Origin: Bacteroidia bacterium
Lineage (GTDB): Bacteria; Bacteroidota; Bacteroidia; Bacteroidales; Paludibacteraceae
Length of the DNA: 37,329 bases
Reading direction: 5' to 3'
Assembly: GCA_009929445.1 (NCBI GenBank)
Contig: SAAL01000030.1
Location: forward strand, 1 to 37,329
Below are positions 9,113 to 17,892 of the stretch, in pieces. Under the pieces are notes generated by a model, which saw only the letters and a program-made list of their open reading frames with translations, was not told the origin of the DNA and searched no databases. The position numbers and the translations under genes are program-made. Every line of letters begins with the position of its first letter. Positions within the stretch are counted from its first letter, which is position 1.

Positions 9113-9748
9113 ATGAAACTTATTGAAAAAAATATTGCAGAAAGACTGTTGAAAATCAAAGCAGTAAAACTTCAGCCCAACAATCCTTTTGTATGGGCAT
9201 CCGGGTGGAAATCACCTATTTATTGCGACAACAGGAAAACACTTTCCTATCCGGCCATTCGTACCTATATCAAAAATGCACTTGTACATTGCATCATGGA
9301 TCTTTATCCGGAGGCAGAAGTGATAGCCGGAGTGGCAACGGGTGCAATAGCTCAGGGAGTGTTGGTAGCCGACGAATTGGGCCTGCCGTTCATTTACGTT
9401 CGTTCAAGCCCGAAGGATCACGGACTGGAAAATCTGATAGAAGGTGATTTGAGACCCAAACAAAAAGTGGTGGTGATAGAAGACCTGATATCAACCGGCG
9501 GTAGCAGCCTGAAAGCTGTGGAAGCCATTCGTAAAGACGGCTCGGATGTATTGGGCATGGTGGCAATATTTTCATACGGTTTTACTTCCGCCGAAGAAAA
9601 ATTCAAAAATGCGAAAGTAAAACTCTCAGCGTTAAGCAATTACGATGCAGTGCTTACAGAAGCCCTGGCTACCAGCTATATTCAGGAAAAAGATATGGAA
9701 ACTCTACGTGAATGGAGAAAAAATCCCTCAGCCTGGAAAAAAGATTGA
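9113..9748 (+). CDS. pyrE: Orotate phosphoribosyltransferase
   Basis: Makes orotidine 5'-phosphate from orotate and PRPP in de novo pyrimidine synthesis. 211 residues, normal length. The PRPP-binding motif VVIEDLISTGGSS is at about 120-132, and the flexible catalytic loop SSPKDHGLENLIEG holds Lys101 and His103. The start at 9113 gives MKLIEKNIAERLLKIKAV, the usual N-terminus; the frame extends back to 9020 but crosses a -7 box. First gene of a pyrE-SRPBCC-argH run, an order I recall from other Bacteroidales. Confidence 0.96.
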   Translation: MKLIEKNIAERLLKIKAVKLQPNNPFVWASGWKSPIYCDNRKTLSYPAIRTYIKNALVHCIMDLYPEAEVIAGVATGAIAQGVLVADELGLPFIYVRSSPKDHGLENLIEGDLRPKQKVVVIEDLISTGGSSLKAVEAIRKDGSDVLGMVAIFSYGFTSAEEKFKNAKVKLSALSNYDAVLTEALATSYIQEKDMETLREWRKNPSAWKKD

Positions 9749-9768
9749 TTCATACTATCCAAAAAAAA

Positions 9769-10203
9769 ATGACCACATACGAAAGTGAAATAAAAACCAT
9801 TTCTCAACCACAGGAAATGGTTTTCAATACCCTGAGCGACCTGACCAACCTCAACAAGATTAAAAACACAGACACTGAGGGGCAAAAAATGGCAGGCGAA
9901 TACTTTAAAGACATCGAATCCGACCAGGACTCTATAAAGTTTTCAATTCCTGGTTTCGGGCAGGCAGGTTTCCGGATTGTAGAGCGTGAACCGTTTAAAA
10001 CCATTAAAATGGAAGCCGAAAATTCTCCCATAACCGCTTTTGGCTGGATTCAGCTTGTACCGGTTTCGGAGAATACCTGTAAAATGAAAATCACCATCAA
10101 AGCCGACCTGCCTACGATGATAAAAATGATGATGGACAGCAAACTGAAAAAAGGGGTAAATACCATTGCAGATGCGATAGCTGAAGCGGTTTCTGCTCTC
10201 TGA
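9769..10203 (+). CDS. SRPBCC family protein
   Basis: 144 residues with the START/polyketide-cyclase layout. There is an early strand (TYESEIKTISQPQEMVFNTL), a helix, strands ending in PGFGQAGFRIVEREPFKTIKM and GWIQLVPVSENTCKMKITI, and a long C-terminal helix (IKMMMDSKLKKGVNTIADAIAEAV) that would close the ligand cavity. The ligand and function are unknown. It begins 20 bases after pyrE and ends 63 before argH, so it is probably in the same transcript. The ATG at 9769 is preferred over 9712, which would overlap pyrE. Confidence 0.85.
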   Translation: MTTYESEIKTISQPQEMVFNTLSDLTNLNKIKNTDTEGQKMAGEYFKDIESDQDSIKFSIPGFGQAGFRIVEREPFKTIKMEAENSPITAFGWIQLVPVSENTCKMKITIKADLPTMIKMMMDSKLKKGVNTIADAIAEAVSAL

Positions 10204-10254
10204 AAGCTTTATTTCGGATTCTATAATTAATAACAATTCTCATATTCCCGTTCC

Positions 10255-10260
10255 GGAGGG
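10255..10260 (+). promoter_or_regulatory. Shine-Dalgarno sequence before argH
   Basis: GGAGGG ends six bases before the argH ATG at 10267. A strong Shine-Dalgarno element is unusual here, since most genes in this window lack one, as is typical of Bacteroidetes. Confidence 0.5.
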
Positions 10261-10266
10261 CATAAC

Positions 10267-11601
10267 ATGAAACTTTGGGAAAAATCAACAGAAATAAACG
10301 AAAAGATTGACAAATATACCGTCGGACACGACCGTGAAATGGATCTCTTTTTAGCCCCGTATGATGTACTGGGTTCAATCGCACACATTCGGATGCTCGA
10401 ATCGGTTGGTTTGCTCCACAGCGAAGAACTGAACGCATTGGAGGCAGAGCTGAAAATCATATTTCAGATTGCGGAAAATGGGGAATTTGTGATTGAAGAA
10501 GGCGTGGAAGACGTTCACTCGCAGGTAGAACTTATGCTCACACAGAAACTCGGAGATGTCGGGAAAAAAATTCACAGCGGTCGTTCGCGCAATGATCAGG
10601 TGCTGGTGGATCTGAAACTTTTCACCCGTGCCGAAATTGAAAAAACGGTTGAAAGCATCACGGCATTGTTTGATATACTGATAGAGCAAAGCAACAAATA
10701 CCGCGACGTGCTGATGCCGGGATACACCCACCTGCAGATTGCCATGCCATCGTCGTTCGGACTTTGGTTTGGTGCTTATGCCGAAAGCCTTGCGGATGAT
10801 CTGCAACTGCTGCTGGCTGCCTGGAAAATCACAAACCGCAATCCACTGGGTTCGGCTGCCGGTTACGGTTCATCATTCCCACTCAACCGCCGCCTTACAA
10901 CCGATCTGCTGGGATTCGACAGCATGAATTACAACGTTGTGTACGCTCAGATGGGGCGTGGTAAAATGGAGCGTGTGGTGACTACCGCATTGGCCGGAGT
11001 GGCTGCTACAGTTGCCAAACTGGCTTACGACGCATGCATGTTCACCTCTAAAAATTTCGGTTTCATTCGGCTGGCTGATGAATTTACCACCGGTTCGAGC
11101 ATTATGCCCCACAAGAAAAATCCGGATGTATTCGAACTGACACGTGCCCGGTGTAATAAAATTCAATCTGTTCCGCAGCAGATTACGTTCATTACCAACA
11201 ACCTGCCTTCGGGCTATTTCAGAGACCTGCAAATAATGAAGGAGGTTTTTGTGCCTGCTTTCGATGAATTACGTGCCTGCCTCGAAATGACGACCATGAT
11301 GATGGACCGGATTGAGGTAAACCGCGATATTCTGAAAGATCCGAAATACGACTACCTGTTCAGTGTCGAGGAAGTGAACCGGTTGGTGTTAAGTGGAGTA
11401 CCATTCCGCGACGCCTACAAGCAGGTAGGCCTGAGCATTGAAGCAGGTGAATTTACACCTGATAAAAACATTCATCACACCCACGAGGGGAGCATTGGTA
11501 ACCTCTGCAACGATGAAATCAAAATTTACAAAGACAGTATCGTCGAGCAGTTTGATTTTTTCAAAGTTCACGAAGCTATCCGGAATTTAGTGAAAGGATG
11601 A
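10267..11601 (+). CDS. argH: Argininosuccinate lyase
   Basis: Splits argininosuccinate into arginine and fumarate, the last step of arginine synthesis. 444 residues. The fumarate-lyase superfamily signature GSSIMPHKKNPD is at about 276-287, with the mobile catalytic Ser in it. GRSRNDQV and TPGYTHLQ-like blocks (DVLMPGYTHLQIAMP) are further active-site segments. It follows pyrE and the SRPBCC gene. It ends directly against the comF stop codon on the other strand, with no intergenic space. Confidence 0.97.
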   Translation: MKLWEKSTEINEKIDKYTVGHDREMDLFLAPYDVLGSIAHIRMLESVGLLHSEELNALEAELKIIFQIAENGEFVIEEGVEDVHSQVELMLTQKLGDVGKKIHSGRSRNDQVLVDLKLFTRAEIEKTVESITALFDILIEQSNKYRDVLMPGYTHLQIAMPSSFGLWFGAYAESLADDLQLLLAAWKITNRNPLGSAAGYGSSFPLNRRLTTDLLGFDSMNYNVVYAQMGRGKMERVVTTALAGVAATVAKLAYDACMFTSKNFGFIRLADEFTTGSSIMPHKKNPDVFELTRARCNKIQSVPQQITFITNNLPSGYFRDLQIMKEVFVPAFDELRACLEMTTMMMDRIEVNRDILKDPKYDYLFSVEEVNRLVLSGVPFRDAYKQVGLSIEAGEFTPDKNIHHTHEGSIGNLCNDEIKIYKDSIVEQFDFFKVHEAIRNLVKG

Positions 11602-12306
11602 TTAAGTAGCAATGGCGAGTGTAAATACGCTTATTCTTGTATTTTTGGCCTGCAGCAATGCCTGTATACATGCTTCGACGGTGGAGCCGGTGGTGAGCAC
11701 ATCGTCAACGATTAAAATGTGTTTCCCTTCAAATTCGGCCGGATTTTTCAATCCGAAAATACCCTGTGTATTCTCGTATCGCTCAAAAACCGATTTACGG
11801 GTTTGAGTGGTATTTTCAGCTGTTCTGTACAGATTGTCCGTCACCACCGGCATTCCTAATATTTCGGCTATGCCGTTACAAATCATTTCGCTCTGATTGT
11901 AACCCCGTTTGGCTTCCTTTTTTTCATGCAGCGGCACCGGCACAATCAGATCTATCGATTTAAAATCATCCGAATCAAGTAAATCAGCTGCCGCAAATTT
12001 TCCCATTGTAACGCCCACTTCTTTATTTCCCCTGTATTTCAGTTCGTGAATCAATTTTTGAAAATCAGATCCTTTCTGAAAAAACAAAAAAGAAGTTGCT
12101 CTTTCAACCGGCACTTTACCCCAGAATCTTTTTTCTACCGGATTGTCCTGAAGCAAATGATAATTCGTTTTGGGCATTTTACTGAAACACGACAGACAGA
12201 GCTGGTTCTCCGTACTCATCAGGCTTTCATTGCAGATAAGGCAAAGATTGGGATACAGCAGATCAATAAAATGATGAAAAAAACGGCGTTTCATTCGGTT
12301 AATCAT
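11602..12306 (-). CDS. comF: ComF family phosphoribosyltransferase-like protein
   Basis: 234 residues. An N-terminal zinc ribbon (Cys22, Cys25, Cys37, Cys40) is followed by a type I phosphoribosyltransferase domain with the PRPP loop ILIVDDVLTTGS (about 197-208) and the ComF block RGYNQSE (134-140). ComF is needed for DNA uptake in competent bacteria, but in Bacteroidetes its role is untested. A second ATG four codons in (12294) could be the start. It lies 51 bases after the kinase gene, so the two may share a transcript. Its stop abuts the argH stop. Confidence 0.92.
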   Translation of the reverse strand: MINRMKRRFFHHFIDLLYPNLCLICNESLMSTENQLCLSCFSKMPKTNYHLLQDNPVEKRFWGKVPVERATSFLFFQKGSDFQKLIHELKYRGNKEVGVTMGKFAAADLLDSDDFKSIDLIVPVPLHEKKEAKRGYNQSEMICNGIAEILGMPVVTDNLYRTAENTTQTRKSVFERYENTQGIFGLKNPAEFEGKHILIVDDVLTTGSTVEACIQALLQAKNTRISVFTLAIAT

Positions 12307-12357
12307 TAAATTCAGGACAGTTTTGACGAAAAAAATCTGTACCTTTAAAAATCATTT

Positions 12358-12717
12358 TCAGAAAATCAGGTTTATCAGTTTCGGAAGAAAAATGATTATT
12401 CCCACCACAACAGAGATAATTGCCGCCAACAAAACTGCTCCTGCGGCTATGTCCTTGGTTTTTCCGGCCAGAGGGTCCTTATCGGGCGAAACCTTGTCGA
12501 CAAGTGTTTCGAAAGCCGTGTTAAACATCTCGGCGCTGACAACCAGTCCAATACAAATTACAACCGAAATCCACTCAGCTGAAGAAATGCTGAAGACAAA
12601 GCCGAAAAAAATCACCGTAATAGCCACTGCAACGTGTATTTTCATGTTTTGCTCCGAAGAGAAAACGGCCTTTATCCCCTGCCAGGCAAATACGAAACTT
12701 TTTAGCAATCTTTTCAT
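12358..12717 (-). CDS. Undecaprenol/diacylglycerol kinase, DgkA family
   Basis: 119-residue integral membrane kinase. Three hydrophobic helices are visible (about 29-45, 48-66 and 91-111). The family signature sits between the second and third: SAEMFNTAFETLVDKVSP, then GKTKDIAAGAVLL. Homologues phosphorylate undecaprenol or diacylglycerol; in species with this short form undecaprenol is the common substrate, which is inference here. Usual sequences read NTAIE where this one has NTAFE. Transcribed from a TACATTTG -7 box just upstream and probably continues into comF. Confidence 0.9.
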   Translation of the reverse strand: MKRLLKSFVFAWQGIKAVFSSEQNMKIHVAVAITVIFFGFVFSISSAEWISVVICIGLVVSAEMFNTAFETLVDKVSPDKDPLAGKTKDIAAGAVLLAAIISVVVGIIIFLPKLINLIF

Positions 12718-12743
12718 GTCATTGATTTGAATATATTCAGATA

Positions 12744-12751
12744 CAAATGTA
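12744..12751 (-). promoter_or_regulatory. -7 box for the DgkA-type kinase gene and comF
   Basis: The minus strand reads TACATTTG, an exact TAnnTTTG match, 27 bases upstream of the kinase ATG. It faces the thermonuclease promoter 40 bases away. Confidence 0.5.
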
Positions 12752-12789
12752 TGAAAATCTGAGCAAGTTTCAAATTTAAAATGAATTTG

Positions 12790-12797
12790 TAACTTTG
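12790..12797 (+). promoter_or_regulatory. -7 box for the thermonuclease gene
   Basis: TAACTTTG, an exact TAnnTTTG match, 31 bases before the ATG at 12828. TTTC at 12768-12771, 18 bases upstream, may serve as a weak -33 element. Confidence 0.5.
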
Positions 12798-12827
12798 TAA
12801 TTATTATTTTATCAACTCGTTACGACA

Positions 12828-13346
12828 ATGAAAATAATACAGAAAATTCCGGCCGTTGCCGTTTTTCTTGCCCTATCATGTATAAATTTTACCTCGTTGG
12901 GTGCTTTTCAGCCGGCTCAATCCGGAAACAACACGAATGTCTTCTTCAGAATTCATCGAGTAGTAGATGGCGACACTTTCTGGCTGATTAACGCAAAGGG
13001 CGAAAAAGAAAAAATCCGTTTTATTGGCATCGATGCTCCCGAGGCAAAGAATTACGGCAAAAAGGTAAAGCAATATTATGGAAAGGAGTCAACAAATTTT
13101 TTAACAAATTACCTGAAAGGAAAAAAAGTAAGACTGGAATACGATGTGCAGAAATATGATCAATACGGCCGAACGCTGGCTTATGTTTTCATGGAAGACG
13201 GCACTTTTCTGAATGACTATATCGTACGGTGCGGTTTTGCTGTCACATCCACCTATCCGCCCAATGTGAAATATCAGAGCCGGTTTTTGAAAAGTGAAAG
13301 ACATGCCCGCAACAACAAATTGGGAATGTGGGCAGCAGGGAAGTAA
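12828..13346 (+). CDS. Secreted thermonuclease family protein (staphylococcal nuclease fold)
   Basis: 172 residues: a signal sequence (about 1-26, ending SLGA) and an OB-fold SNase domain. The catalytic set is present: Asp47 in VVDGDT, Arg64, Asp69 and Glu72 in IRFIGIDAPE, and Arg115 in YGRTLAYV. The Arg-to-Glu spacing of eight equals that of staphylococcal nuclease (R35, E43). Likely a calcium-dependent extracellular or periplasmic nuclease acting on DNA and RNA. It ends at a strong hairpin terminator shared with efp. Confidence 0.93.
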   Translation: MKIIQKIPAVAVFLALSCINFTSLGAFQPAQSGNNTNVFFRIHRVVDGDTFWLINAKGEKEKIRFIGIDAPEAKNYGKKVKQYYGKESTNFLTNYLKGKKVRLEYDVQKYDQYGRTLAYVFMEDGTFLNDYIVRCGFAVTSTYPPNVKYQSRFLKSERHARNNKLGMWAAGK

Positions 13347-13360
13347 AAAACCACAAAAAA

Positions 13361-13396
13361 AATCCGGTAAAAAGAATCTTTACTGGATTTTTTTAT
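13361..13396. terminator. Bidirectional terminator between the thermonuclease gene and efp
   Basis: Eleven-base arms at 13361-13371 and 13379-13389 pair with one G-T wobble around a seven-base loop. A T-run follows on the plus strand and an A-run precedes, so it can stop transcription from both convergent genes. Confidence 0.8.
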
Positions 13397-13415
13397 GATG
13401 TTTGGCCTGAATCTT

Positions 13416-13982
13416 TTATGATTTCACCCGTTCTACGTACGATCCATCACGGGTATCGACGCGTATCATTTCACCTTCGTTTATAAACAGCGGCACACGT
13501 ACCGTAGCACCGGTTTCTACAGTAGCGGGTTTGGTGGCATTCGTAGCCGTATCACCCTTAAGTCCGGGCTCGGTGTAGGTCACCAGCAAAGCTACCTGTA
13601 CAGGCAGATCTGCATAAAGTATCGTATCCGATTCGGCATGAGTTACCACTTCAATTTCCATTCCTTCTTTCAGGAAATCTACTCCGTTAATTTGCTCCGG
13701 TGCTATTGAAACCTGCTCGAAAGTCTCATTGTTCATAAAATTATACCCCATATCGTCCTTGTAAAGAAACTGATAGGGACGATGTTCGATGCGAACCTCC
13801 TCAAGCCGCACACCGGAATTGAATGTACGCTCCAACGTACGACCGGTAACCACGTTTTTCATTTTTGTACGTACAAAAGCCGGACCTTTGCCTGGTTTTA
13901 CATGTAAAAATTCAGTAATATAATAATACTGACCTTCAATGTCAATGCACATACCGTTTTTAATATCTGCTGTAGTAGCCAT
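13416..13982 (-). CDS. efp: Translation elongation factor P
   Basis: Rescues ribosomes stalled at polyproline stretches. 188 residues, the normal length, with a KOW-like N-domain and two OB domains. The tip loop reads [10 protein letters not shown], with Lys32 in the place of E. coli Lys34, the residue usually modified; no modifying enzyme is present in this window. Monocistronic, with a TAATTTTG promoter 40 bases upstream and a shared terminator downstream. Confidence 0.97.
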   Translation of the reverse strand: MATTADIKNGMCIDIEGQYYYITEFLHVKPGKGPAFVRTKMKNVVTGRTLERTFNSGVRLEEVRIEHRPYQFLYKDDMGYNFMNNETFEQVSIAPEQINGVDFLKEGMEIEVVTHAESDTILYADLPVQVALLVTYTEPGLKGDTATNATKPATVETGATVRVPLFINEGEMIRVDTRDGSYVERVKS

Positions 13983-14021
13983 AAAATCTTCTTTTTTTTA
14001 ATTATCGTGAAAATAAGGCTG

Positions 14022-14052
14022 CAAAATTACGGTTTTTTTTTGAAAAAAACAA
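14022..14052 (-). promoter_or_regulatory. Promoter for efp
   Basis: The minus strand has TTG (14052-14050), a 20-base spacer and TAATTTTG (14029-14022), fitting the Bacteroidetes -33/-7 pattern. Confidence 0.6.
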
Positions 14053-14111
14053 GTAACGGGTTCAAACAGACATGGATTGTATTCAGTCTGAATAAAAAAA
14101 CGGGATGAGTA

Positions 14112-14143
14112 TTTGTTTGTTAAAATAAAATTATTTATCTTTG
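14112..14143 (+). promoter_or_regulatory. Promoter for the GH20 gene
   Basis: TTTG at 14112-14115, a 20-base spacer and TATCTTTG at 14136-14143, an exact -7 match, 28 bases before the ATG. A second TTTG lies at 14116-14119. Confidence 0.6.
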
Positions 14144-14171
14144 AATCCTCTATTATTAAATTTATTAATTT

Positions 14172-17069
14172 ATGGAAACAAAAACACTGCTGCTTTTAAC
14201 CTTTCTTTTGATGGCAAGCTCTTCTCTGATGGGCAAGGTGGAGCATCTGTTGCCCAAACCTCAACAGATTACCATGAACAGCGGCACTTTTACCCTGAGC
14301 AGACCTGTTCAGATCACTATTCCCGCTACCGGTTCAAATGATCCTGCTATTCAGGCAGAATTATCTGACCTTATTCTTTCGGGAGGCGGCAGTGTAGCAA
14401 GTCCGGCTTCTGCGCTCATCGAGGTGCAGCTTGTCAGCTCCCTACCGAATGCTGAATTTCAGGACGAAGCATACCTGCTCGAAGTAACAGAAAGCAAGAT
14501 TTCGATAAAGGCTACAAAACTGCAGGGGGCCTACTGGGCTACCCAAACGCTCCGTCAGCTTGCCGAAAATTCCGGTGGTAACATCGAAGCCTGCACCATT
14601 ACCGACTGGCCTGCCTTCCGCTTACGCGGATACATGCACGATGTTGGACGGAGTTTTATCGAATTTGATGAACTTAAAAACCACATTGCCAAACTTTCAC
14701 GCTTCAAGGTAAATACATTCCACTGGCACCTGACCGAAAATCAGGGCTGGAGACTGGAAAGCAAAGTATATCCGCAACTTAATGCAAATGCAAGTTTTAC
14801 GCGCCACGCCGGAAAATTCTACACCATAGCTCAAGCGAAAGAATTAGTCGCTTTTGCCCGTCAGCACGGTGTACAAGTCATTCCGGAAATAGACATGCCT
14901 GGCCACAGCGAAGCATTCCGCAAAGCCATGGGACATGTGATGCTTACCGAAGATGGACTTGCAGAGATGAAAGCCATTATAACCGAAGCCTGTACAACAT
15001 TCTCCGATGTGGAATGGATGCACATAGGCAGCGATGAGGTACGTACTCCCGATACGCAGGGTTCAACAATTTCGGTTGATTTTTTTATAAAGGAAATGAC
15101 ATCACACATCCGTGGGAAAGGTAAAAAAATAGTAGTTTGGCGTCCCGGATACGGATATACAGAAAGTGATGTGGATATGGTTCACATGTGGTCATACGCT
15201 GGAAGTACTTTAGGGTCACTGCCTGCCATTGATTCGCGGTTGCACTACATCAATCACTACGACCAGTATGCTGATGTGGTAAGCCTCTACAACAGCACCA
15301 TTGCCATGCAAACCAAAGGCAGCAATCAATATCCGGGTTTGATTGTAGGAATCTGGAACGACCGTATCGTGCCAACCGACAGAGATATTATTATCCAGAA
15401 TGCCTTTTATCAATCCATGCTTGCTGCAGCTGAGCGTGCCTGGCTGGGCGGCGGTAAAGGTTACTTTTACACCATTGGTGTGAAACTGGACCCTACCGAT
15501 ATCGAATTTGCCGACTGGGAGCGTCGCTTCCTGTTCCATAAAGCCAATTTTCTGAAAAATGAACCTATCGCTTATGTGAAACAAACCAATGTACAGTGGA
15601 AAATAACCGATCCGTTCCCCAACGGTGGAAATGTGAATACCGTTTTCCCGCCGGAAACGCAGGAACCGGCGTCATCATACACTTACAACGGGTCAACCTA
15701 CAACACAAAATCAGCTTACGGGGCTGGGATTTACCTCCGGCATGTTTGGGGAGAAAAAACTATTCCGGCATTCTACACCAGCCCGCAAACCAATGCAACA
15801 GCTTATGCCTATACATACGTCTATTCGCCTGCACAGCAGACAGTAGGCTTGCAACTGGAATTTCAAAATTACGGGCGCTCTGAATCCGATCTGGCAGCTC
15901 CACAGGGGAAATGGGATTATTACAACAGTAAAGTCTGGCTCAACGGTACAGCCATACCACCGCCCGTTTGGCAAAATACACATACAACTAAAACCAATGA
16001 AATCACATTGAAGAATGAAAATTTCACGGCACGTCCTCCTATCTCCGTAACTCTGAACGAGGGATGGAATAAAGTTGTGATAAAATTACCTAACAATGGT
16101 TTTTCAAACAGTGCGGTTCGGTTAATGAAATGGATGTTCACCTTCGTATTTGTAACTCCCGACGGGAAGAATGCAGTTGATGGTTTGATATATTCTCCCG
16201 AGAAAAACATGAATCCGGCTTTGGATGTACTGATAAATGCTATTGACAAGGCAAATTCAACTAAAAATTCAGTTTTGGTGGGGTCTGAGCCGGGAAAGTA
16301 CTCAACAGCAGCAGTAGCAGAATTTCAAAACGAAATAGATGCTGCTTCTGCCGTAAGAAACAACCCAAATCTGAGCAACGATGAATATAATGCTGCAGCA
16401 GAACTGTTGATTTCTCAAATCGAACAGTTTAAAAAAAAAATTAATCTGCCTAAAGTCAGCACTGCATCTAAGCAATACTGGTACTCCCTGTCGGCTCCGT
16501 TAAGAGATGCTACGCGGTTCGTGGCGTATCAGGGCGACAATACGGCGCTTATCGGTCAGGCCTTTACTGCTAATACAGATAAATTTCTTTGGAAAATTAC
16601 CCGGAATGCAGATGGCACCTATAATATGGTCAGCAAAGTTAAAGACAGCCACATCAATGAAAATTCAGTTTATAACACAGCCCTGAAAGCACAAAACGGC
16701 ATTCCCGCTTCCGGCGGATGGACCTTTACACCCGTTTACACCAACCAGTATTTCGCCATTTCAAACGGTGATGTACAAATGAATCAAACGGGTAGTGGGC
16801 AGACTTATCAGATTTACAACTGGGGAGGTGGCAGCAATACTACCGATACGGGTTGTCAGTTTCTTTTCAGATTGGAAAATATCGTGGGAGGAGATGCTCT
16901 GGATACATTAATTATTGCTATTGACAATGTGACTGGAAATAAAATGCTGGCACCGATCGGCATCGAACCCGGTCAATACACTACTGAAAACCTGTCTGTG
17001 CTGAATGATGCCATCAATCACGCCACTTCTGTAAAAAAACAACCCTGCTTCCACACAGGAAAACTATAG
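14172..17069 (+). CDS. GH20 beta-N-acetylhexosaminidase, frame broken near its 3' end
   Basis: Secreted enzyme that removes terminal GlcNAc or GalNAc by substrate-assisted catalysis. Signal peptide about 1-21; GH20b domain about 25-145; GH20 TIM barrel about 147-430. Catalytic motifs are HWHLTENQGWRLE (184-196), MPGHSEAFRKA (242-252) and HIGSDEV with the Asp288-Glu289 pair. A beta-rich region (about 470-665) follows, then the first of two tandem modules (about 683-903), each a FIVAR-like helical part plus a beta part. The frame enters the second module (from about 909) and is lost in an A7 run at 17033-17039, ending after nine out-of-frame residues. Removing one A joins it to the next frame and gives about 1192 residues. 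The catalytic part is intact. Confidence 0.93.
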   Translation: METKTLLLLTFLLMASSSLMGKVEHLLPKPQQITMNSGTFTLSRPVQITIPATGSNDPAIQAELSDLILSGGGSVASPASALIEVQLVSSLPNAEFQDEAYLLEVTESKISIKATKLQGAYWATQTLRQLAENSGGNIEACTITDWPAFRLRGYMHDVGRSFIEFDELKNHIAKLSRFKVNTFHWHLTENQGWRLESKVYPQLNANASFTRHAGKFYTIAQAKELVAFARQHGVQVIPEIDMPGHSEAFRKAMGHVMLTEDGLAEMKAIITEACTTFSDVEWMHIGSDEVRTPDTQGSTISVDFFIKEMTSHIRGKGKKIVVWRPGYGYTESDVDMVHMWSYAGSTLGSLPAIDSRLHYINHYDQYADVVSLYNSTIAMQTKGSNQYPGLIVGIWNDRIVPTDRDIIIQNAFYQSMLAAAERAWLGGGKGYFYTIGVKLDPTDIEFADWERRFLFHKANFLKNEPIAYVKQTNVQWKITDPFPNGGNVNTVFPPETQEPASSYTYNGSTYNTKSAYGAGIYLRHVWGEKTIPAFYTSPQTNATAYAYTYVYSPAQQTVGLQLEFQNYGRSESDLAAPQGKWDYYNSKVWLNGTAIPPPVWQNTHTTKTNEITLKNENFTARPPISVTLNEGWNKVVIKLPNNGFSNSAVRLMKWMFTFVFVTPDGKNAVDGLIYSPEKNMNPALDVLINAIDKANSTKNSVLVGSEPGKYSTAAVAEFQNEIDAASAVRNNPNLSNDEYNAAAELLISQIEQFKKKINLPKVSTASKQYWYSLSAPLRDATRFVAYQGDNTALIGQAFTANTDKFLWKITRNADGTYNMVSKVKDSHINENSVYNTALKAQNGIPASGGWTFTPVYTNQYFAISNGDVQMNQTGSGQTYQIYNWGGGSNTTDTGCQFLFRLENIVGGDALDTLIIAIDNVTGNKMLAPIGIEPGQYTTENLSVLNDAINHATSVKKQPCFHTGKL

Positions 17070-17550
17070 AAATGCTAATAATGCGTTGCTGGCAGCTTTT
17101 GAAACTTTTAAAAATTCTATTAATCTGCCCCTTGCAAGCAACGGTACGATTACCTGGTACTCATTCACTTCCGTACGGGAAAACAGGTCTGTTTCGTATC
17201 AGGGAGTCGGTAATACGCTTTTAGGAGAGACTTACCAGAACAACCAGGATAAATTTTTATGGAAACTGGTTGCGTTAAGCGACGGCACTTACAGCCTGGT
17301 GAGCAAAGCTTCAGGCACCGAAAACATATACATCTCCAAAGCAACACCAAAATTAACTGCCATCACCGGCACACAAACCTCCGGGGGCTGGAAGTTTACC
17401 CCAATCTATAAAAACAACTATTTTATTATCTCAGCCGGAACATCGCAGTTTAACCAGGGAAATTCCGGAACTTCTTACGCCATAAACAACTGGGGAAACG
17501 GCACCAATACTACCGATGAAGGTTGTCAGTACATCATCGCTACCCGCCAG
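16218..17550 (+). repeat. Two tandem homologous protein modules at the GH20 C-terminus
   Basis: Module 1 (16218-16880) and module 2 (16896-17550) share the same order of motifs: ALDxLIxAID, EPGxY, NNP, INLP, a WYSxS/F strand, YQG, DKFLWKI/L, DGTYxxVSK, SGGWxFTPxY, IYNWGGGSNTTD or INNWGNGTNTTD, then GCQ. The similarity is at protein level, so the duplication is not recent. The frameshift lies inside module 2. Confidence 0.85.
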
Positions 17551-17751
17551 GTAGCTACAGATGTACAAACAGAAATAACCGCTGATGTTAATTTCTGGAT
17601 TCAGGATCGTTTTTTGAAAAGTTCCGGTGATTTGAAAAATGTAAAATTATTCTCAGTTACCGGACAACAACTGGATGCTAACCGACAACTGCCCCTTGGC
17701 ATTGTGATAGTAAAAACCAATGTAACTTCAATGAAGCTCATGGTAATATAA
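17086..17751 (+). pseudogene. Frameshifted C-terminal part of the GH20 protein, with a T9SS-like tail
   Basis: This frame continues module 2 of the GH20 protein: starting from the A7 run it reads NNPASTQENYRNANNALL, matching NNPNLSNDEYNAAAELL in module 1. There is no ATG near the beginning; only a TTG at 17086 could start it, so it is not likely to be a separate gene. The last 70 or so residues (VKLFSVTGQQLDANRQLPLG, then IVIVKTNVTSMKLMVI) resemble a type A sorting domain of the type IX secretion system. If the frameshift is real, the enzyme loses its secretion and surface-anchoring signal. A terminator follows at 17783. Confidence 0.8.
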
Positions 17752-17782
17752 ATTTCTCTGATTTTTAAATTCAGTACTTAAA

Positions 17783-17812
17783 GCATATCGGCTTTCCGAT
17801 GTGCCTTTTTTT
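17783..17812 (+). terminator. Rho-independent terminator after the GH20 locus
   Basis: Nine-base arms (17783-17791 and 17796-17804) pair with one wobble around a CTTT loop, followed by seven Ts. Confidence 0.75.
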
Positions 17813-17892
17813 GTATAAAAATCTCTTTTAACATGCTATTTTTCAAACATTTTTTGTTCCTTTGTAAAAAAATATCACTCTCACTTCAAAAC

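Noticed and set aside
17041-17100. Programmed ribosomal -1 frameshift in the GH20 gene
   Set aside because: The frames require a +1 change (one A skipped). The usual slippery heptamer and pseudoknot layout for -1 shifting would give the wrong frame.
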